The notes beneath the pieces are model-generated. The model saw nothing but the letters and a program-made list of their open reading frames with translations. It had not been told where the DNA came from and made no database searches. From NCBI RefSeq assembly GCF_000473105.1, contig NZ_AXBB01000008.1, forward strand, positions 1 through 64,000: a DNA stretch of 64,000 nt, written 5' to 3'. Positions 52,713 to 62,168 of this stretch are shown one piece after another (the stretch's first letter is position 1; each line of letters begins with the position of its first letter). Made by a program: the position numbers and the translations under genes. The DNA is from Phaeobacter inhibens DSM 16374. Its GTDB lineage: Bacteria > Pseudomonadota > Alphaproteobacteria > Rhodobacterales > Rhodobacteraceae.

Positions 52713-54722
52713 ATGAGAATCCTTTTCCATGCTCCTGTGCTTTCGGTCCACCGTCCGGATCCGGCGCTGTCCAGTATCCTGGGGGTGCCGCCGACGGTGA
52801 CGGACACGTTGTTCGGTCTGAAACCGGCGCATAAGCTGACCGGGAATCGCGGAAATATCATCCACGCCGAAGCCCCGGCCCGCAGCCTGCGCAAGGACCC
52901 GGATGGGTCGGCGGTGGGCAATATCGCCAATCTGCAGAAGAACCTCGGTGAGGGCTATGCCGAGACCATCGCCGAGCATTTCGACATGATCGTGGTGTCG
53001 CTGGCCAATTTCATTCGCCCCAACCACGATGGCATTCGGCTGTTTTCTGCGCTTGAGGCGCTGGATGGGCGGGTGCCTTTTGTGGTGCTGGGCGCCGGGA
53101 TGCAGGGCAGCCATGCCTTCACGGACCTGATGCCGGGCAACCGCGATCTTCTGGCGCTGCTCAATGAACGGGCCAACCTGTTTGGGGTGCGCGGCACCCA
53201 GACGGCAGAGTGGCTGGCGCAGAACGGGCTGGAAAACACCACCGTGCTGGGCTGTCCCAGTCTCTATGTCTATCCGCAGTCGATCCTGGCCATCGACGGC
53301 ACCGCGGCCCAGGCCAAGGGACGGCAGGCCAATGTGATGACCGCTGGCCATTTCTCCATGCGGGAGGGGGCGATTGTCGAACGCGGCACCGAACTGGCCA
53401 AGGCGTTCGACAAGATCGACGCCTCTTATGTGTTCCAGGATGAGATCTTTGGCTATGGCAAATTCATCAAGGACCGCTTTGGCTATAATGAGGGCAATAA
53501 CATTGCCCAGCCGGAAGAGCTGAACCGCTGGCTGAGCCGCAAATGCGGCCATAAGGTCGATTTCAACCGCTATTATTACTTCTCCGAAGCTGGCGCCTGG
53601 CGGCAGGCGGCGATGCTGCATGATGTCTATATCGGCGACCGCTTCCACGGCGGGGTTGCGGCCCTGCAGGCGGGCCAGCCGGCGATTTTCCTCAAGCATG
53701 ACAACCGGGTGGCCGAGCTGACCGAACATTTCGGCCTGCCGGCGCTGAACACGCAGAAATTCATGCGCAAGGGGCTGAAGGCGACGCTGGATGAATATCT
53801 GTCGCCCGAGATGCTGGACAAGATGAAGGCGACCTATCGCCAGCGCCACGCAGAATATGTGGCAGCCCTGGCCGAACACGGCCTGGAGGTCGACACCATC
53901 GTGCCGGAGGAGCCCCAGCCGGTGCCCGCAGTGGACAGCCGCAGCCATCTGGGCGCGATCCGCAGCCCGCAGGACCCGGACGAGGTGCTGCCGGAGGGGC
54001 TGTGGCCCACCACCACGCTGACCCCGTCTTATGCCATGCGGCGGCTGCACCCGGAGGGCGCGCGCGAGCTGGTGGTCACCTTTGAAGGGGCAGGTCAGGC
54101 GCTGGACCGCAAGGATCCCTTGCGTCCGGGCTTTGGCGAGCGTTTCCTGATCAAAGCCGGCTATGCGGTGCTGTCGGTCTTGCCGCATCAGCAGAACTGG
54201 TACCGTCCGCTGGATCTGGAACAGTATTTCGGGGCACCGGACACCCGCGCCTGGATGGCTGGGTTTGACAAGGTGCATGTGCTGGGCTCCGGCATGGGGG
54301 CCTTTGGCGCCATGGCCTTTGCCGACCTGATCGGCGCGGAAAACGTGGTGGCATTGCAGCCGATCACCACCCTGGCCGAGGATCTGATCCCCGGCGAGAT
54401 CCGTTTTCCGGCCGCGCGCAAGCTGGACTGGAGCGGTGCCTATCGCGACGCCTGTGCGGGCTGTGACAAGGCGGCCCGGATCTATGCAATCCATGGCGAC
54501 CATCCGCTGGACCTGGCCCATGTGGCGCGGTTGCGCGATGCTCTGGGGGCGCGGCTGATCAGCGCGGAATTGTCCCATGACAGCAAGCGCCCGGTGACCC
54601 CGTTGCTGCGTGCCAAACGCTGCCTGCCACGAACCGCGCTGACCTGCCTGCGCGGCGGCGATACGGCGGCGCTGGAGCAGGTGCTGGGCGCATTGGTGCA
54701 GCACAAAACCCCGGCAGAGTGA
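52713..54722 (+). CDS. polysaccharide pyruvyltransferase fused to a hydrolase-like domain
   Basis: 669 residues. About 1-390 fits polysaccharide pyruvyl transferases (PF04230): VVSLANFIRPNHDGIRLFSA, VVLGAGMQGS, LFGVRGTQTAEWLAQNG, TVLGCPSLYVYP, and DVYIGDRFHGGVAALQAGQP near the end. These add ketal pyruvate from PEP to sugar residues. About 450-669 is a second domain (ELVVTFEGAGQ, VHVLGSGMGAFGAMAFADLI, VVALQPITTLAED, IYAIHGDHPLDL) resembling alpha/beta-hydrolase proteins found beside glycan genes. The position of the nucleophile in G-x-S-x-G is Gly here (GSGMG). A terminator follows. The opposite-strand 749-codon frame is a shadow. Confidence 0.82.
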   Translation: MRILFHAPVLSVHRPDPALSSILGVPPTVTDTLFGLKPAHKLTGNRGNIIHAEAPARSLRKDPDGSAVGNIANLQKNLGEGYAETIAEHFDMIVVSLANFIRPNHDGIRLFSALEALDGRVPFVVLGAGMQGSHAFTDLMPGNRDLLALLNERANLFGVRGTQTAEWLAQNGLENTTVLGCPSLYVYPQSILAIDGTAAQAKGRQANVMTAGHFSMREGAIVERGTELAKAFDKIDASYVFQDEIFGYGKFIKDRFGYNEGNNIAQPEELNRWLSRKCGHKVDFNRYYYFSEAGAWRQAAMLHDVYIGDRFHGGVAALQAGQPAIFLKHDNRVAELTEHFGLPALNTQKFMRKGLKATLDEYLSPEMLDKMKATYRQRHAEYVAALAEHGLEVDTIVPEEPQPVPAVDSRSHLGAIRSPQDPDEVLPEGLWPTTTLTPSYAMRRLHPEGARELVVTFEGAGQALDRKDPLRPGFGERFLIKAGYAVLSVLPHQQNWYRPLDLEQYFGAPDTRAWMAGFDKVHVLGSGMGAFGAMAFADLIGAENVVALQPITTLAEDLIPGEIRFPAARKLDWSGAYRDACAGCDKAARIYAIHGDHPLDLAHVARLRDALGARLISAELSHDSKRPVTPLLRAKRCLPRTALTCLRGGDTAALEQVLGALVQHKTPAE

Positions 54723-54752
54723 TCCGCACCACGCCCGACCGGAACCGTGAAC

Positions 54753-54786
54753 AACAAAGGGCCGTTCTCTCGAGCGGCCCTTTGTT
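54753..54786 (+). terminator. intrinsic terminator after the pyruvyltransferase gene
   Basis: 12-bp perfect stem AACAAAGGGCCG/CGGCCCTTTGTT with a 10-base loop; the stem itself ends in a T-rich arm. It starts 31 bp after the stop codon. Confidence 0.8.
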
Positions 54787-54808
54787 ATGTGTCTGCGGGT
54801 CGCAGGGC

Positions 54809-54834
54809 CTTATGTGGAAATTATTTAACATAAG
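54809..54834. promoter_or_regulatory. operator-like dyad
   Basis: CTTATGT (54809-54815) and ACATAAG (54828-54834) are perfect 7-bp arms around an AT-rich 12-base centre, located in the only AT-rich part of the gap before the NRPS gene. Confidence 0.4.
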
Positions 54835-54854
54835 ATGTATTAGGAGGCTGTTTA

Positions 54855-54998
54855 TTGCTCACAGGCACACTGCGCAGGTTTGGCGGCTGCAGCAGGCGGA
54901 GATGTGATTGCAATCCGGTGGTGTTTTGTTGCTTGCCCATCCCCCGGTCTGATATCCTTGGGTCTGCGGCGGGGATCATGGGGGTGATCCTGGCCTGA
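54855..54998 (+). CDS. possible small cysteine-rich leader ORF
   Basis: TTG 54855 has AGGAGG 8 bases upstream and opens 47 codons with five Cys (GGCSRRRCDCNPVVFCCLP) ending at TGA 54996-54998. It precedes the NRPS start by 118 bp. The only support is the ribosome site and the dyad upstream; TTG starts are rare, so this is tentative. Confidence 0.25.
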   Translation: MLTGTLRRFGGCSRRRCDCNPVVFCCLPIPRSDILGSAAGIMGVILA

Positions 54999-55116
54999 GG
55001 GGACCGCTAAAAAGTGGATATTAAGAGTGACGTGATACCCGGATGATCCGGGGACGGCACAGCATGAAGAGGTATGGCCCGGGTTGGCCCAAACCCGGTG
55101 TCAGGTAGGGGGCATT

Positions 55117-58100
55117 ATGAGTGATCTTTCGCAGGCCCAGCCACAGGCGCAATCACAATCAGAGATCCGGGCCGCGATGAAGGCTCCCTTTGGGGCTGGC
55201 ACCGGCCATCCCGCCGAGGGATCCGGAGAGCGCAACCAAGGTCACAGCAGCGGTCAGGAGATTGCGCTGACCCCGATGCAGCAGGGGCTGCTGTATGAAA
55301 GCGCCGCCGCGGGCAGGCCTTGGGTCAATCTGGAACAGATCGTGGTGCATCTGGACGCCGAAGCGCCAGATCCGAGGGCCCTGCGGGTGGCCTGGCAGCA
55401 AGTCTGCGCGCGTCATCCGGTGCTGCGCAGTGCGGTGCTGTGGCAGGGACGCCCGCTGCCGGTCTTGCAGGTCGCGGGTGTGGATGCGGCCACCGATCAG
55501 GTCAGGGTGGAGACACAGGATTGGCAGGGGCTGGACGCAGAGAGTCAGGCCGCGCGGCTGGAGCAGTTTCTCAGCGAGGACCGCAACCGGGGCTGCGCGC
55601 TGGAGCAGGCGGTGTCCTGGCGGGTGATGCTGGCGCGGCTGGGGCCGAACCGGTCGGTGATGGTCTGGACCATTCACCATGTGCTGGTCGATGGCCGCAG
55701 TATGGCGGTGGTGCTGGAAGATGTCTTTGCGGCGCTGATCGGGGGCGATCTGCCTGCCGCGACTGCGCCTGTCACCGGGTTTGATGCCTTTAGCCCGGCG
55801 GTGGCACAAGTGTCAGAACAGCCGGCCAGCCAGGCGTTTTTCCGGGCGCATCTGGAGGGGTTTGACACCCCGAACCAGATCGCCCGGCTGACCGGGCCGG
55901 ATGATCGGCCCGTTGTGGCAGCACCGGATGATGCGGACCATGGCCGCAAGCAGATCCTGCGGCGGCAGCTGCCGGCCGAGTTGCGCCGCGCGCTGGTGCA
56001 GCGCGCCGCGCAAGTCACCGTGGCGGATGAGACCCTGCCGGAGACATCCGGGGCACAGGGCGCAGGAGCAGCCACCCTGGCCAATATGATCCATGCCGCC
56101 TGGGGGCTGCTGGTGGCGCGCTGGAGCGGGCGGGAAATGGCGGTCTTTGGGGTCACCCGGTCGGGGCGCTATCTCCTGGAGGGCTGCGGGCGCACGGTGG
56201 GCTGTCTGATCAATACGGTGCCCCTGCATCTGCATCTGTCCGGGTCAACAACCGTGGACGGGCTGCTGGCGGCGCTGCGGCGCGATGCGGTGGCGCTGCG
56301 CCCGCATGAACAGGCCTCGCTGGCGGATATGCGCCGCTGGTGCGGGCTGCCGGGCAGCGTGCCGCTGTTTGACACTATGGTGATGTTTGAACGCGACAGC
56401 CTGAATATGCGGATGCGCAGCCTGGGGGTGGAGGAAGACAGCCCCTGGCAGCATCGCCGGGTGGAGCTGCGCGAAGAGGGCGCGATGCCGCTGACCCTGG
56501 CGGTTTACGGTGATGCCCAACCGCTTGTGATGCTGGAATATGACCCCGAGGTGCTGCCGGCCAGCCAGGTGGAGCGGATGCTGGATCATCTGTGTCAGCT
56601 GCTGCAGAGCCTGGCCACAGCACCTGCGGATATGGCGCTGCGTGATCTGGGTATGCTGCCGGAGGCCGAGGCGACCCAGCTGTTGCAACAGGGGCGTCCG
56701 GAGCCGGCGCTGGCGCAGATGCTGGCGCGGGAGATGGCGGCAGCCCCGCCGTGTATGGCAACCCGGCTGGAGGCGACGGCGGCGCGGATGCCGGATGCCC
56801 CGGCGCTGCAGATGGCGCCTGAGGGCGCGGTGTTGAGCCATGCCGATTTACAGGCCCGCGCCGACCTTCTGGCGGTGGTCCTGCAGGCGCAAGGGGCTGC
56901 GGCCGGGGATATCATCGCCATCTGCCTGCCGCGCAGCCCGGAGTTCATCATTGCCATGCTGGCGGTGCTGAAGGTCGGGGCGGCCTTCCTGCCGGTGGAC
57001 CCGACCTACCCGGCGGCGGTGATTGCCCATATGCTGCAGGACAGCGGCACGAGGCTGGGCATTGGCGGGCCGGACTACGGCACGGTATCAGAGCCTGATA
57101 CAGGCTCTAACAAAGGGAAACCTGTACATAGGCACGATGCCGCCCTGACCCCGGAGGGGCTGGTCTGGGTTGACCCTGCCCCTTCTGCCACGGGCCAGGA
57201 TTCGCAGATAGCGCCCCGCCTGGCCCCGATCGGACCAGACCCTGCGCGGCTGGCTTATGTGATCTATACGTCCGGCTCCACCGGCAAACCCAAGGGGGTG
57301 CGGGTGCCGATGCGGGCGCTGTTGGCCCATGCCAGCGCCATCACGGCCGCCTTTGACCTGCAGAGCCATGACCGGATGCTGCAATTTGCCAGCCTGTCCT
57401 TTGATGTTGCCATTGAGGAAGTTCTGCCCAGCCTGTTGGCCGGGGCCTGCGTGGTGCTGCGCGCGCCGGATATGATCGGGGCACCGGGGTTGTTTCTGGA
57501 CCGGGTGGCGGCGCTGGAGCTGACGGTGCTGAACCTGCCGACCGCCTTCTGGCATGTGCTGTGCGATGTGATGGCCGACAGTGGCCGCAGCCTGCCATCT
57601 TCAGTGCGGCTGGTGATCGTCGGCGGGGAGCAGGTCAGCCCGCAGGCGCTGGCGCGCTGGCAGCAGCTGGTGCCCGGGGTGCGCTGGCTCAATGGCTACG
57701 GGCCGACAGAAACCACCATCACCTGCACGCTGCATGATCCGGGTCTGGATCGGGGGCACCGGGTGAATGCGAATGAAGATGTGCCCATCGGCCGCCCCAC
57801 CGCCCATGCCCGCGCCTATGTGCTGGCCGTTGATGGCAGTCTGGCCCCGGATGGCGTGGCCGGGGATCTGTGGATTGGCGGCCCGGCGGTGAGTGATGGC
57901 TATATCGGGCGGCCGGCGGAAACCGCAAAAGTGTTTCGCCCCGATCCTTTTGTGCCGCGGGGGGCGGTGCCGACGCGGATCTATCGCACCGGCGATCGCG
58001 CGGCCTGGCGGGCAGATGGCACGCTGGCCTTTCTCGGGCGGCAGGACCGGCAGGTCAAACTGCGCGGCTTTCGCATTGATCTGCGCCATGTGGAGCAGGT

Positions 58101-59493
58101 GCTGGAACGCGCCCACCCGGAGGTGCAGGCGCTGGTGGCGGTGCATGGCAAGGACGGACCGGCGGCGCAGCTCTGTTGCTGGGTGCGGGGCATTCGGGAG
58201 GCTGGCGCGGAAGAAATGGCTGGCGATACCCGCCCGGATCTGGCGACGCTGCAACAGGTGGTGCAGCGCGACCTGCCCGCCCATATGCGCCCGGCGCTGG
58301 TGCCGGTGGCGGCGTTTCCCCGCACTGCCGGGGGCAAGATCGACATGGCCGCCCTGCCCGCGCCGACACAGGCATCAAGCGGCCTGCGCCTGCGCCGCAA
58401 CGGCGGCGCGGTGATTGACACCAGCGCCCCGCCCTCGCCGCTGGCGCAGCAGCTGGTGGCGATGATGGCGGATCTGCTGGGCCAGCCCGATCTGGGCGTG
58501 GATGACAGTTTCTATGACCGCGGTGGCCATTCCCTGCTGGCGATGCGGCTGATTGGCCGGATCGAGGCGGAACTGGGCCAGCGGCTGAGCCTGGCGGCGC
58601 TGCATCTGACCCCCAGCCCCCGGGCGCTGGCGGCGGCGCTGACAGACGCGCTGAGCCCGGGAGATGGGGGCGGCGACACCCCGGAAACACCGGAAGGCCA
58701 CACCCTGCCCGATCATCTGGTGATCATTCAGGATGGCACGGCGCGTGCGCCGCTGTTCGGCGTCCATGTGCTGGGGCGCAACGAAGAGTTCTATCGCCCG
58801 CTGGCTGCTGCGCTTGGTCCGGACCAGCCGGTCTATGGGCTGAGCATCGGCCTGTTGGACAGCAGCACCCCCACCGGGGTGCGCGCCACCGCAAAACTGT
58901 ACCTGGAGGAAATCCAGACCCATTACCCCAGCGGGGTCGTGCATCTGGCGGCGGTGTCTCTGGGCAGTTATTTTGCCTTTGAACTGGCGCGCCAGCTGCT
59001 GGAAGCGGGGCGCGAACTGGGCGTGCTGGCGCTGTTTGATGCCGAAGGGCCAGCGGGGCGCCGCCGGGTGCAGGGACGGGCCAGACTGGGCGCCCATCTG
59101 GGGCTGCTCCGGCGCATGGGACCGGCCTATCTGGGCCATGTGGCCCGCCACCGGATTGAGACAGTGCGCAATTCCTTTGAACGGCGGCGGCTGGAGTGGA
59201 CCGGCGGCGGTGGTTCCCTGTCGATCGAGGCGCTGATCGCGGCCAACCAGCAATCGGTGGAACGCTACACGCCGGACCCGCTGGCCACACCGCTGACGGT
59301 GTTCCGGGCTGGCGATGATCTGTTTGACAGCCCCGAAGCGCTGACCCAGGGGCTGGGCTGGGCGCCGGTGGCGGCGGCGGGGTTTGAGCTGATCGAGGTG
59401 CCCGGATCCCATCTGTCGATCCTGCAGGAGCCGAATGTGCAGGATATGGCCCGGCATATGACCCGCATCATGCAGCGCTCGGATCCGCAATAA
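55117..59493 (+). CDS. single-module nonribosomal peptide synthetase (C-A-PCP-TE)
   Basis: 1458 residues from ATG 55117 (GGGGG 5 bases upstream); an ATG 11 codons earlier is weaker. Condensation domain about 45-480 with HHVLVDG (His187-Gly193). Adenylation domain about 530-1070 with YTSGSTGKPKG (A3, near 717), NGYGPTETT and YRTGDRAAW. Carrier domain with GGHSLLAM (attachment Ser1139). C-terminal type I thioesterase with AVSLGSYF (Ser1281; Ala replaces the first Gly) and GSHLSIL (catalytic His). By alignment to PheA in my head the substrate code reads D-V-E-N-I-G-G-I-T-K; Glu at the third place often goes with basic amino acids. It probably joins one activated amino acid to an acyl or other donor and releases it. 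Confidence 0.9.
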   Translation: MSDLSQAQPQAQSQSEIRAAMKAPFGAGTGHPAEGSGERNQGHSSGQEIALTPMQQGLLYESAAAGRPWVNLEQIVVHLDAEAPDPRALRVAWQQVCARHPVLRSAVLWQGRPLPVLQVAGVDAATDQVRVETQDWQGLDAESQAARLEQFLSEDRNRGCALEQAVSWRVMLARLGPNRSVMVWTIHHVLVDGRSMAVVLEDVFAALIGGDLPAATAPVTGFDAFSPAVAQVSEQPASQAFFRAHLEGFDTPNQIARLTGPDDRPVVAAPDDADHGRKQILRRQLPAELRRALVQRAAQVTVADETLPETSGAQGAGAATLANMIHAAWGLLVARWSGREMAVFGVTRSGRYLLEGCGRTVGCLINTVPLHLHLSGSTTVDGLLAALRRDAVALRPHEQASLADMRRWCGLPGSVPLFDTMVMFERDSLNMRMRSLGVEEDSPWQHRRVELREEGAMPLTLAVYGDAQPLVMLEYDPEVLPASQVERMLDHLCQLLQSLATAPADMALRDLGMLPEAEATQLLQQGRPEPALAQMLAREMAAAPPCMATRLEATAARMPDAPALQMAPEGAVLSHADLQARADLLAVVLQAQGAAAGDIIAICLPRSPEFIIAMLAVLKVGAAFLPVDPTYPAAVIAHMLQDSGTRLGIGGPDYGTVSEPDTGSNKGKPVHRHDAALTPEGLVWVDPAPSATGQDSQIAPRLAPIGPDPARLAYVIYTSGSTGKPKGVRVPMRALLAHASAITAAFDLQSHDRMLQFASLSFDVAIEEVLPSLLAGACVVLRAPDMIGAPGLFLDRVAALELTVLNLPTAFWHVLCDVMADSGRSLPSSVRLVIVGGEQVSPQALARWQQLVPGVRWLNGYGPTETTITCTLHDPGLDRGHRVNANEDVPIGRPTAHARAYVLAVDGSLAPDGVAGDLWIGGPAVSDGYIGRPAETAKVFRPDPFVPRGAVPTRIYRTGDRAAWRADGTLAFLGRQDRQVKLRGFRIDLRHVEQVLERAHPEVQALVAVHGKDGPAAQLCCWVRGIREAGAEEMAGDTRPDLATLQQVVQRDLPAHMRPALVPVAAFPRTAGGKIDMAALPAPTQASSGLRLRRNGGAVIDTSAPPSPLAQQLVAMMADLLGQPDLGVDDSFYDRGGHSLLAMRLIGRIEAELGQRLSLAALHLTPSPRALAAALTDALSPGDGGGDTPETPEGHTLPDHLVIIQDGTARAPLFGVHVLGRNEEFYRPLAAALGPDQPVYGLSIGLLDSSTPTGVRATAKLYLEEIQTHYPSGVVHLAAVSLGSYFAFELARQLLEAGRELGVLALFDAEGPAGRRRVQGRARLGAHLGLLRRMGPAYLGHVARHRIETVRNSFERRRLEWTGGGGSLSIEALIAANQQSVERYTPDPLATPLTVFRAGDDLFDSPEALTQGLGWAPVAAAGFELIEVPGSHLSILQEPNVQDMARHMTRIMQRSDPQ

Positions 59494-59530
59494 GGTCGTG
59501 ACAACGGGGCAATCCTGGCCAAGGCGCAAG

Positions 59531-59556
59531 CAGATCCGCAGCGGATCTGGTATTTT
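59531..59556 (+). terminator. hairpin with T-run after the NRPS gene
   Basis: CAGATCCGC/GCGGATCTG around one base (59531-59549), then GTATTTT. It lies 38 bp after the NRPS stop. Confidence 0.6.
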
Positions 59557-59643
59557 TCCGCCCCGGCCAGAACAAATCTGCAAAACCACACCTGTACGGG
59601 GAACAAATTCCCGCCTTGCGGCGTCTGTCATATGAACCGGTCC

Positions 59644-59674
59644 CCCGCCCGTGGCCTGCCTGCGAACGGGCGGG
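59644..59674 (+). terminator. second hairpin between the NRPS and transporter genes
   Basis: CCCGCCCG (59644-59651) and CGGGCGGG (59667-59674), perfect 8-bp arms, followed by CTTATTTG. It suggests that the transporter genes have their own promoter in 59680-59760. Confidence 0.55.
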
Positions 59675-59762
59675 CTTATTTGCCATGTCCCGGCCTGTGA
59701 CATCTTGGTCCCCGGCGTCAGGGGGATTAGGTCGGGGCTGAACTCAAAAGGATTCCCGTATC

Positions 59763-60539
59763 ATGATGAAACCATTTGCCTGGGCCGCGGCTGTCGCTGC
59801 GAGCCTGACTGCCGCACCGTCCGCCTTTGCCTCCGACACGCTGCGTGTCGGCATGTCGGGCGGGTATTTTCCTTTTACCTTTGTGCGTCAGGACGTGCTG
59901 CAGGGGTTTGAGGTGGATGTGATGAACGCCGTGGCTGAGGAAACCGGCCTTGAGGTGGAATTTGTCACCATGTCGTTTTCCGGTCTGATCGGCGCGCTGG
60001 AATCCGACCGCATCGACACCATTGCCAATCAGATCACCATCACGCCGGAGCGCAGCGCCAAATTCGCCTTTACCCAGGCCTATGTCATTGACGGCGCCCA
60101 GGTGGTGGTGAAACGCGGCAATGAGGACAGTATCGCAGGCCCCGCTGATCTCGCAGGTAAGACCGTGGCGGTGAACCTCGGCTCCAATTTCGAGCAATTG
60201 CTGCGCGAGCTGCCAGAGGCCGACAAGATCGAGATCAAAACCTATGAGGCCAATATCGCCCAGGATACAGCCCTGGGGCGGGTCGATGCCTTTGTGATGG
60301 ACCGGGTGTCTTCGGCGCAATTGATTCAGGAAAGCCCGCTGCCGCTGGCGTTGGCGGGCGCGCCGTTCTCTGAGATCCGCAATGCGCTGCCGTTCCGTCA
60401 GGACGCGGACAGCCTGGCGCTGCGCGACCGGGTGGATACGGCGCTGACCACGCTGCGCGAGACCGGCAAGCTGGCCGAAATCTCGCAGACATGGTTCGGC
60501 ACCGATATCACGGCGGTTTCCGCCCCGGCTGAGAAGTGA
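59763..60539 (+). CDS. amino-acid ABC transporter, periplasmic binding protein (cystine type)
   Basis: 258 residues. Sec signal peptide MMKPFAWAAAVAASLTAAPS, cleaved about FAS/D24. The mature protein is a PF00497 solute-binding protein: LRVGMSGGYFPFTFVRQ, LQGFEVDVMNAVAEETG, RIDTIANQITITPERSAKFA, TYEANIAQDTALGRVDAFVM. The DTIANQ segment is most like cystine/polar amino-acid binders (FliY/TcyA). AAAGGA lies 10 bases before the ATG. It is followed after 8 bp by the permease gene. Either it feeds the NRPS with substrate or the two are unrelated neighbours. Confidence 0.9.
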   Translation: MMKPFAWAAAVAASLTAAPSAFASDTLRVGMSGGYFPFTFVRQDVLQGFEVDVMNAVAEETGLEVEFVTMSFSGLIGALESDRIDTIANQITITPERSAKFAFTQAYVIDGAQVVVKRGNEDSIAGPADLAGKTVAVNLGSNFEQLLRELPEADKIEIKTYEANIAQDTALGRVDAFVMDRVSSAQLIQESPLPLALAGAPFSEIRNALPFRQDADSLALRDRVDTALTTLRETGKLAEISQTWFGTDITAVSAPAEK

Positions 60540-60547
60540 GCCGGTAA

Positions 60548-61222
60548 ATGCAGGGTTTGGACATCGCCTATATGCTGGGGCTGGTGCCGGTGCTGCTCAG
60601 CTATGTGCCGCTGACGCTGTTCATGGCGGTGGTGGCCATGGTGCTGGCGCTGGTACTGGCGTCCCTCTTGGCGGTGGAACGGGTGCTGCGGATCCCGGTG
60701 CTGGATCAGCTGGTGGTGCTGTTCATCAGCTTCTTTCGCGGCACGCCACTTCTGGTGCAGCTGTTCCTGTTCTACTACGGGCTGCCACAGGTGTTGTCGG
60801 TGCTGACCCAGATCAATGGGGTCAGTGCCGCGATCATGGGGCTGACCCTGCATTTTGCCGCCTATATGGCCGAGAGCATCCGCGCCGCCATTCTGGGGGT
60901 GGATCGCAGCCAATGGGAGGCGGCGCAGTCGATCGGCATGACCCGTGGCCAGATGATGCGCCGCATCGTGCTGCCGCAGGCGGCCCGGATCGCAGCGCCG
61001 ACGCTGGTCAATTACTTCATCGACATGATCAAGGGCACCTCGCTGGCGTTTACGCTGGGGGTGACCGAGATGATGGGCGCTACCCAGAAAGAGGCGGCCG
61101 GCAGTTTCCTCTACTTTGAGGCCTTCCTGGTGGTGGCGGTGATCTACTGGATTCTGGTGGAGGCGCTGTCGCTGGTGCAGCGACGGCTGGAGACCCATCT
61201 GAACAAGGCTTATGCCCGATGA
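60548..61222 (+). CDS. amino-acid ABC transporter permease (cystine type)
   Basis: 224 residues, HisM family, about five membrane helices. [20 protein letters not shown] and [20 protein letters not shown] are the signature regions, and [20 protein letters not shown] is the EAA loop that contacts the ATPase. There is only one permease gene, so it probably forms a homodimer as in TcyB/YecS. Its stop overlaps the ATPase start by four bases. Confidence 0.9.
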   Translation: MQGLDIAYMLGLVPVLLSYVPLTLFMAVVAMVLALVLASLLAVERVLRIPVLDQLVVLFISFFRGTPLLVQLFLFYYGLPQVLSVLTQINGVSAAIMGLTLHFAAYMAESIRAAILGVDRSQWEAAQSIGMTRGQMMRRIVLPQAARIAAPTLVNYFIDMIKGTSLAFTLGVTEMMGATQKEAAGSFLYFEAFLVVAVIYWILVEALSLVQRRLETHLNKAYAR

Positions 61223-61986
61223 GGGACGCAATGAAAGACACAACACAGGGCCCGGCCATTTCCATCTCCGGGCTGCGCAAGACCTTTGGCGACAGCGTGG
61301 TGCTGGATGGCATCGACCTGACCATTCAGCCCGGCGAGCGCATTGTCATTATCGGCCCTTCGGGCACTGGTAAATCGACGCTGCTGCGCTGTCTCAATTT
61401 TCTGGATGCTCCCGATGCGGGATTGATCCGCATCTGCGATCTGGAAGTGGACGCCGCCCGCGCCAGCAAGGCGGAGATCCTGGCCCTGCGCCGGCGCACC
61501 GCCTTTGTGTTTCAGAATTATGCGCTCTTTGCCAATAAGACGGCGGCGGAAAACATCATGGAGGCGCTGATCACCGTTCAGAAGCAGCCCCGCGACACAG
61601 CCCGCGCCCGCGCGCTGGAGATCCTGGCGGAGACCGGTCTGGCGGATAAGGCTAATGCCTATCCCGCCAGCCTGTCAGGCGGCCAGCAGCAGCGCGTCGG
61701 CATTGGCCGCGCCATGGCGCTGGGGGCCGAGCTGATGCTGTTTGACGAGCCGACCTCGGCGCTGGATCCCGAATGGGTGGGCGAGGTGCTGGCGCTGATG
61801 CATAAGGTCGCCGAAGAGCGCCAGACCATGCTGATCGTCACCCATGAGATGCAGTTTGCCCGCGAGATCGCCGATCGCGTGGTCTTCATGGAAGGTGGGC
61901 GGATTGTCGAACAGGGCCCGCCGACGCAGATCTTTGATGCGCCACAGGACCCCCGCACGCGAGCCTTCCTGCGGCGGGTGGGGTGA
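61219..61986 (+). CDS. amino-acid ABC transporter ATPase (cystine type)
   Basis: 255 residues. Walker A is [20 protein letters not shown], followed by [20 protein letters not shown] (Q-loop), signature [18 protein letters not shown], Walker [21 protein letters not shown] and [12 protein letters not shown] 61219 overlaps the permease stop (ATGA); ATG 61231, with GAGGGA upstream, is an equal choice. It energises uptake. A strong terminator ends the operon. Confidence 0.92.
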   Translation: MRDAMKDTTQGPAISISGLRKTFGDSVVLDGIDLTIQPGERIVIIGPSGTGKSTLLRCLNFLDAPDAGLIRICDLEVDAARASKAEILALRRRTAFVFQNYALFANKTAAENIMEALITVQKQPRDTARARALEILAETGLADKANAYPASLSGGQQQRVGIGRAMALGAELMLFDEPTSALDPEWVGEVLALMHKVAEERQTMLIVTHEMQFAREIADRVVFMEGGRIVEQGPPTQIFDAPQDPRTRAFLRRVG

Positions 61987-62023
61987 CCGGCCCGGCCCTC
62001 TCCTGTATTCCGAATACCCAAAC

Positions 62024-62054
62024 GAAAGAAGCGGGCCAGTGGCCCGCTTCTTTC
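62024..62054. terminator. strong terminator after the transporter operon
   Basis: 15-bp arms GAAAGAAGCGGGCCA and TGGCCCGCTTCTTTC around one base. A-rich and T-rich ends serve both directions, including the minus-strand yjbE-like gene. The remaining gap to 62168 shows nothing. Confidence 0.85.
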
Positions 62055-62168
62055 CATCGCGAGGATGGTCATTCCTAAGACGGTGTCAGCCTGGGATCCA
62101 CACCCCGCCCTGCTCAGGCGCGCCGGGCGGAGGTCAGATCCTGCCACACCCCATCAGATCGCAAGCGA

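Larger units (their letters stand above)
54723..55116 (+). other. gap before the NRPS gene
   Basis: 394 bp. It contains a terminator (54753-54786), the dyad at 54809-54834, a possible TTG-start ORF (54855-54998) and, next to the NRPS ribosome site, a hairpin CCGGGTT/AACCCGG (55079-55085, 55092-55098). Nothing else is supported. Confidence 0.5.

Noticed and set aside
52455-54704. 749-codon open frame on the minus strand
   Set aside because: It mirrors the pyruvyltransferase gene; its sequence is Arg/His/Gln-rich without motifs, as expected of an antisense shadow in high-GC DNA.
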